Assembly (NCBI RefSeq): GCF_900130065.1
Contig: NZ_FQXV01000014.1
Span: 1-64,000 of the forward strand
Reading direction: 5' to 3'
DNA: 64,000 nucleotides
Source of the DNA: Sporobacter termitidis DSM 10068
Lineage (GTDB): Bacteria > Bacillota > Clostridia > Oscillospirales > Oscillospiraceae
This document shows, in pieces, positions 59,991-64,000 of the stretch (the stretch's first letter is position 1; each line of letters starts with the position of its first letter). The notes beneath the pieces were generated by a model. The model made no database searches, was not told the origin of the DNA, and worked only from the letters and a program-made list of their open reading frames with translations. A program made the translations under genes and the position numbers.

Positions 59991-60842
59991 GTGGAACTGT
60001 GGTTTTCCGAGCGCCACACAAAAAATGTGCAGTTTTCCATCAGGACCGACAAGCAGCTTTTCTCGGCCCAGAGCCCGTTTCAGCGGGTGGACATCTTTGA
60101 ATCCGTTGAGTTCGGCCGGTTTCTGACCCTGGACGGGTACATGATGCTGACGGAAAAGGACGAGTTCATCTATCACGAGATGATCGTCCATCCAGCCATG
60201 GCGGTAAACCCCGATATTGAAAATGTGCTCGTCATCGGCGCCGGAGACGGCGGTGTGGCCCGGGAGCTGACCCGCTACGCATCGGTCAAAACCATCGACG
60301 TGGTGGAAATCGACGAGATGGTCATCGACGTGTGCAAAAAATATCTCCCGCAGACGGCCCGCGGCTTCGATGATCCGCGCGTCAGCGTTCTGATCCAGGA
60401 CGGACTCAAGTATATCCGAAGCGTGGAGGACAGGTACGACCTCATCATCGTCGACTCCACCGACCCCTTCGGCCCCGGGGAGGGCCTGTTTACGAAGGAG
60501 TTCTACGGCAACTGCTTCAAGGCGCTCAAAGACGACGGCATTATGGTCAACCAGCATGAGAGCCCGTTTTACGAGAACGACGCCATTGCCATGCAGCGGG
60601 CCCACAAGCGCATCGTCAAATGCTTCCCCATCAGCCGCGTCTATCAGGCGCACATTCCGACGTATCCCTCCGGCCACTGGCTGTTCGGGTTTGCCTCCAA
60701 GCGCTATCATCCCGTGGGCGACCTGGACGAGGCCAAATGGAATGGGCTGAAGCTTTCGACAAAATACTATAATACAAAGCTGCACGCCGGGGCCTTTGCC
60801 CTGCCCAACTACGTCTGGGCGCTTTTAAAAGACGTAGAATAG
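59991..60842 (+). CDS. speE: Spermidine synthase-like aminopropyltransferase
   Basis: Aminopropyltransferase of 283 residues that uses decarboxylated SAM and a diamine. The Rossmann box VLVIGAGDGGVARELTRY, the acidic DVVEIDEMVIDVCKKYLP, the catalytic VDSTDPFGPGEGLFTKEFY and the N-terminal beta domain (YHEMIVHPAM) are all present. GTG 59991 follows GGGGG by about eight bases; the gene starts 1 bp after the decarboxylase. Spermidine from putrescine is expected, though spermine or thermospermine activity cannot be excluded. Confidence 0.93.
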   Translation: MELWFSERHTKNVQFSIRTDKQLFSAQSPFQRVDIFESVEFGRFLTLDGYMMLTEKDEFIYHEMIVHPAMAVNPDIENVLVIGAGDGGVARELTRYASVKTIDVVEIDEMVIDVCKKYLPQTARGFDDPRVSVLIQDGLKYIRSVEDRYDLIIVDSTDPFGPGEGLFTKEFYGNCFKALKDDGIMVNQHESPFYENDAIAMQRAHKRIVKCFPISRVYQAHIPTYPSGHWLFGFASKRYHPVGDLDEAKWNGLKLSTKYYNTKLHAGAFALPNYVWALLKDVE

Positions 60843-61047
60843 GCGCTCCTATGCCTCCCTCGGACGAGGTGGCACGGCGGTACGCCGTGACGGAAGGAGA
60901 GATACGCCGCAGCTGCAGATGCGCGGTATCTCCTCCCTCAGCCGTCTGCGGACGGCAGCTCCCTCGTCTGAGGGAGCCATTAATAGTGCTTCCTTCAGGG
61001 GAAGCCTTAAACTGAACACTAATGGAGAACTACCAGGAGGAAACAAC
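60843..61047. repeat. Structured repeat cluster between speE and the dehydrogenase gene
   Basis: Several hairpins in about 180 bp: GGCACGGCG/CGCCGTG, GGAGAGATACGCCGCA/TGCGCGGTATCTCC, GCCGTC/GACGGC, GCTCCCTC/GAGGGAGC and GCTTCC/GGAAGC. The 'CTCCCTC...GAGGGAG' type is familiar as a dispersed repeat in Oscillospiraceae. No gene. It is inside the polyamine operon and may alter downstream expression. Confidence 0.75.
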
Positions 61048-62247
61048 ATGGGAAGAGCACTTATCATCGGCTGCGGCGGCGTGGCCAGCGTTGCCATCCA
61101 CAAATGCTGCCAGAACAGCGATGCTTTTGAAGAAATCATGATCGCCAGCCGCACCAAAAGCAAATGCGACGCACTGAAGGACAAGCTTTCCGGCGGCAAA
61201 ACGAAGGTCCGCACCGCGCAGGTGGATGCGGACAACGTCGCGGAGCTCGTCGCGCTCATCAGCGGCTTCAAGCCCGACGTCGTTTTGAACCTGGCGCTGC
61301 CGTATCAGGACCTCACCATCATGGACGCCTGTCTTGCCACGAAGACCCACTACGTGGACACAGCCAACTACGAGCCGCTGGACACGGCGAAATTCGAGTA
61401 CAAATGGCAGTGGGCGTACAAGGAGCGGTTTGAAAAGGCCGGCATCACGGCGCTTTTGGGTAGCGGCTTCGACCCCGGCGTCACCGGCGTTTTCTCCGCC
61501 TACGCCCAAAAGCACCAGTTTGACGAGATCAATTATATCGATATCCTGGACGCCAACGCCGGCGACCACGGCTATCCGTTCGCCACGAACTTCAACCCCG
61601 AGATCAACATCCGCGAGGTCACGGCCAGGGGCAGCTATTGGGAAAACGGCCGTTGGGTGGAAACGGCGCCGATGGAGATCAAACGTGTCTACAACTTCCC
61701 CGAGATCGGCCCGAAGGACATGTACCTGCTGCACCACGAGGAGCTGGAATCCCTGGCCCTCAACATTAAAGGCATCAAACGCATCCGCTTTTTCATGACG
61801 TTCGGCCAAAGCTATCTGACGCATCTGAAGTGCCTTGAGGACGTGGGCATGACCTCCATCGAGCCGATTGAGTTTGACGGCAGGATGATCGTCCCGCTCC
61901 AGTTTTTAAAGGCCGTCCTGCCCGACCCGGCCTCCCTGGGCCCCCGGACAAAGGGCAAGACAAACATCGGCTGCATCTTCACCGGCAAAAAGGACGGCAA
62001 GGACAAGACGTATTACCTGTACAACGTGTGCGACCACGAGGCCAGCTATCGGGAGGTCGGCTCCCAGGCCATCTCGTATACCACGGGCGTCCCGGCCATG
62101 ATCGGCACGATGCTCGTCATGAACGGCACCTGGCGGAAGCCCGGCGTCTTCAATATCGAGCAGTTCGATCCCGACCCGTTCATGGACGGGCTGAATAAGT
62201 GGGGCCTGCCGTGGCAGGAGAGCTTCACCCCGGAGCTTGTGGACTGA
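61048..62247 (+). CDS. Carboxy(nor)spermidine dehydrogenase (saccharopine dehydrogenase family)
   Basis: NADPH enzyme of 399 residues that would condense aspartate semialdehyde with putrescine or diaminopropane to carboxyspermidine or carboxynorspermidine. The Rossmann start ALIIGCGGVASVAIHKCC, THYVDTANYEPLDTAKFEYK and GFDPGVTGVFSAYAQKHQFD match the CASDH/Lys1 family, and the nspC partner is immediately downstream with a one-base overlap. ATG 61048 has AGGAGG seven bases upstream; longer in-frame starts run into the repeat and are unlikely. Without nspC one would call it saccharopine dehydrogenase-like only. Confidence 0.9.
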   Translation: MGRALIIGCGGVASVAIHKCCQNSDAFEEIMIASRTKSKCDALKDKLSGGKTKVRTAQVDADNVAELVALISGFKPDVVLNLALPYQDLTIMDACLATKTHYVDTANYEPLDTAKFEYKWQWAYKERFEKAGITALLGSGFDPGVTGVFSAYAQKHQFDEINYIDILDANAGDHGYPFATNFNPEINIREVTARGSYWENGRWVETAPMEIKRVYNFPEIGPKDMYLLHHEELESLALNIKGIKRIRFFMTFGQSYLTHLKCLEDVGMTSIEPIEFDGRMIVPLQFLKAVLPDPASLGPRTKGKTNIGCIFTGKKDGKDKTYYLYNVCDHEASYREVGSQAISYTTGVPAMIGTMLVMNGTWRKPGVFNIEQFDPDPFMDGLNKWGLPWQESFTPELVD

Positions 62248-63386
62248 TGGCGGCACCCGGCTTCGATGTCAACGCCGTCCGGACCCCGTATTATATCGTC
62301 GACGAGAGTCTTGTCGTCAAAAACCTTGAAATTTTAAAAAGCGTCATGGACAGGACGGGCTGCAAAATCCTCCTGGCCCAAAAGGCCTTTTCCATGTTCG
62401 CGCTGTACCCGCTCATCGGCCGATACCTGAGCGGGGCAACGGCCAGCGGCCTGCATGAGGCGCGGCTGGGCCGGGAGGCGCTGGGGAAGGAAAATCATGT
62501 CTTTTCCGCCGCCTATCGCGACGACGAATTTGACGAAATCGTCGAGCTGTGCGATCACATCGTCTTCAATTCCTTCGCGCAGCTGGCGCGCTTTAAGGAC
62601 AGGGCGCTGTCGAAGGGCAAAAAAATCGGCGTCCGCGTCAACCCCGAGTGCTCCACCCAGGGGCACGGCATCTACGATCCCTGCGCCAAGGGCTCCCGCC
62701 TGGGCGTGACGGCGGACAATTTCCGCCCGGAGCTCCTGGGCGGCGTTTCAGGCCTCCACTTTCACACCCTCTGCGAGCAGAACGCCGACGCCCTCATCGT
62801 GACGCTGGATGCCTTTGAGCGTAAATTCGGCCAATATCTCAATGGGATGGAATGGGTCAACTTCGGCGGCGGGCATCACATCACCCGGGAGGATTATAAT
62901 ATTGAGGCCCTGGTGAGGACCGTTAACGACTTCAAGGCCAGATACGGCGTGCAGGTCTATCTGGAGCCTGGCGAGGCCGTGGCGCTGAACGCCGGCTATC
63001 TCGTCAGCACCGTCCTGGATATCGTGGATAACGGGCTCAAAATCGCCATCCTGGACGCCTCCGCCGCCTGCCACATGCCGGACGTTCTGGAGATGCCCTA
63101 CCGGCCCGCCGTGCTGGGCGCCGGATTTCCCGGCGAAAAGCGCTGTAATTACCGCCTGGGGGGGCCCACATGCCTGGCCGGTGACGTCATCGGGGACTAC
63201 AGCTTCCCGGAGCCCCTGTCCGTGGGCGACAAGCTCGTTTTCTGCGACATGGCCATCTATTCCATGGTCAAAAACAACACCTTCAACGGCATGAACCTGC
63301 CCGCCATCGCGGTCAAAAAGCAGGACGGCACTGTAAGAACAATCAAATCCTTCGGTTACGAGGATTTCAAAGGGCGATTGTCATAA
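62247..63386 (+). CDS. nspC: Carboxynorspermidine/carboxyspermidine decarboxylase
   Basis: PLP enzyme of the alanine-racemase-fold group, 379 residues. The lysine-bearing LLAQKAFSMFALYPLIGRYL, ATASGLHEARLGREAL, GLHFHTLCEQNAD, NFGGGHHI, YLEPGEAVALNAGYLVSTVL and CLAGDVIGDY segments are typical of NspC/CANSDC. It removes CO2 from carboxy(nor)spermidine to give (nor)spermidine. ATG 62247 overlaps the dehydrogenase TGA, which indicates coupling. A terminator follows 20 bp later, closing the operon. Confidence 0.93.
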   Translation: MAAPGFDVNAVRTPYYIVDESLVVKNLEILKSVMDRTGCKILLAQKAFSMFALYPLIGRYLSGATASGLHEARLGREALGKENHVFSAAYRDDEFDEIVELCDHIVFNSFAQLARFKDRALSKGKKIGVRVNPECSTQGHGIYDPCAKGSRLGVTADNFRPELLGGVSGLHFHTLCEQNADALIVTLDAFERKFGQYLNGMEWVNFGGGHHITREDYNIEALVRTVNDFKARYGVQVYLEPGEAVALNAGYLVSTVLDIVDNGLKIAILDASAACHMPDVLEMPYRPAVLGAGFPGEKRCNYRLGGPTCLAGDVIGDYSFPEPLSVGDKLVFCDMAIYSMVKNNTFNGMNLPAIAVKKQDGTVRTIKSFGYEDFKGRLS

Positions 63387-63405
63387 AATAAGGACGCTTT
63401 TAAGT

Positions 63406-63440
63406 ATGGTGAGCAGCTTATATTGCTCGCCATCTTTTCG
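63406..63440 (+). terminator. Terminator of the polyamine operon
   Basis: Stem ATGGTGAGCA/TGCTCGCCAT with loop GCTTATAT, then CTTTTCG. Confidence 0.85.
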
Positions 63441-63553
63441 TTATGCTGCAGGGCGGGATGCCCATATCGCCCCATTAGCCTTGTTCGCCCCTCTTTTGTA
63501 GCCCAAAAGCAAAAAGCACCCGCTTCCAGCGTATAATACTGACGTTGTTCCGG

Positions 63554-63583
63554 TTGCGGTTTTTACGGCAATTATGGTAATAT
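63554..63583 (+). promoter_or_regulatory. Promoter of the terminal ABC gene
   Basis: TTGCGG, 18-base spacer, TAATAT; 22 bp before the start codon. Confidence 0.55.
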
Positions 63584-63605
63584 GACTTGACTGGGGGAGT
63601 TTTAC

Positions 63606-64000
63606 ATGCTCAAAATCAACCACCTGACAAAAACATTCGGCAATAAACGCGCCGTTGACGACCTGACGCTGCATATCACGCCCGGCGAAATTTACGGCTT
63701 TATCGGTCACAACGGTGCCGGCAAAACAACGACGATCAAATCGGTCTGCGGTATTCTGCAGTTTGACAGCGGCGAGATTTTCGTCGACGGCAAATCCGTC
63801 AGGGCCGACCCGCTGGGCTGCAAGCGGAGCCTTGCGTATATTCCCGACAATCCGGACCTGTACGAATTTCTGTCGGGCATCCGATATCTTAATTTCATCG
63901 CCGACGTCTTCGGCGTTCCGGCAAGCGTCCGGCAGGAGCGCATCCATAAATATGCCGGCATCTTCGATCTGACGGGCGACCTGGCCCAGCCGATTTCCGC
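63606..64000 (+). CDS. ABC transporter ATP-binding protein (3' end outside window)
   Basis: N-terminal 131 residues of an ABC ATPase. MLKINHLTKTFGNKRAVDDL leads to Walker A GHNGAGKTTTI; CKRSLAYIPDNPDLYEFLSG is the Q-loop to D-arm region typical of BcrA/NatA-like ABC-2 exporters. GGGGGAG lies six bases before the ATG. The signature and Walker B motifs lie to the right of the window. The partner is probably an ABC-2 permease, which is not in view. Confidence 0.9.
   Translation, partial: MLKINHLTKTFGNKRAVDDLTLHITPGEIYGFIGHNGAGKTTTIKSVCGILQFDSGEIFVDGKSVRADPLGCKRSLAYIPDNPDLYEFLSGIRYLNFIADVFGVPASVRQERIHKYAGIFDLTGDLAQPIS

Overview
The window is a chromosomal segment of a spore-forming, obligately anaerobic Bacillota bacterium, most likely class Clostridia and close to the Oscillospiraceae. 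The evidence is the sporulation gene order yabP-yabQ-divIC-S1 protein, the holB-ricT pair, a ferredoxin-dependent 2-oxoacid oxidoreductase, a radical SAM enzyme, AGGAGG-type ribosome binding sites and GC-rich codon use. Genus-level placement is inference; no 16S gene is present.

Layout. 1-6443 is the right end of a lower-GC prophage: early genes on the minus strand (partial dnaB, replication O-like protein, terminase-small-like protein, ParB-like protein, small regulators) face a repressor and a tyrosine integrase on the plus strand. The element stops at the 3' end of an intact tRNA-Arg(CCG) gene (6830-6906), the probable attachment site. 7117-10543 holds the yabP/yabQ/divIC/S1 group, an AAA+ ATPase and a DUF1361 membrane protein. 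10930-15829 is a complete LIV-type ABC importer (livK-H-M-G-F). 15988-25852 holds a B12-binding radical SAM protein, a tiny acidic ORF, an acyl-CoA synthetase, a glycosyltransferase, a tyrosine phosphatase and an FtsX-type ABC exporter with a very long coiled coil. 26194-29891 has a NYN-LOTUS protein, a phosphoesterase, prfB without the programmed frameshift, and a Phd-Doc toxin-antitoxin pair.

30689-39330 is the most unusual part. A P-loop ATPase is followed by the four subunits of a 2-oxoacid:ferredoxin oxidoreductase, a branched-chain aminotransferase, a LeuA-like protein that has lost most of its active-site residues but keeps the leucine-sensing domain, and an 833-residue fusion of a TIM-barrel epimerase-like domain with an acyl-CoA synthetase. 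From the aminotransferase on, genes are 14 bp apart or overlapping. Together with the LIV importer this suggests interconversion of branched-chain amino acids, 2-oxoacids, acyl-CoAs and free acids under leucine control; the TIM barrel and the degenerate LeuA have no obvious step in it.

39486-47928 holds a BlaI/BlaR1-type pair whose sensor carries a duplicated, unrecognised domain, an HD hydrolase, a CmpB-family membrane protein, metG with a left-handed beta-helix protein, and holB-ricT. 48323-57226 is nitrogen metabolism: NADPH glutamate synthase (gltB-gltD) and a polar amino acid ABC importer. 57755-63386 is a polyamine operon that joins two routes normally seen as alternatives: speD, an Orn/Lys/Arg decarboxylase and speE, plus carboxy(nor)spermidine dehydrogenase and decarboxylase. 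Its long AT-rich leader holds a strong promoter, a three-way-junction-like fold and an intrinsic terminator whose stem shares sequence with the junction's closing helix, as expected for a transcription-attenuating regulatory RNA. The window ends inside an ABC transporter ATPase.
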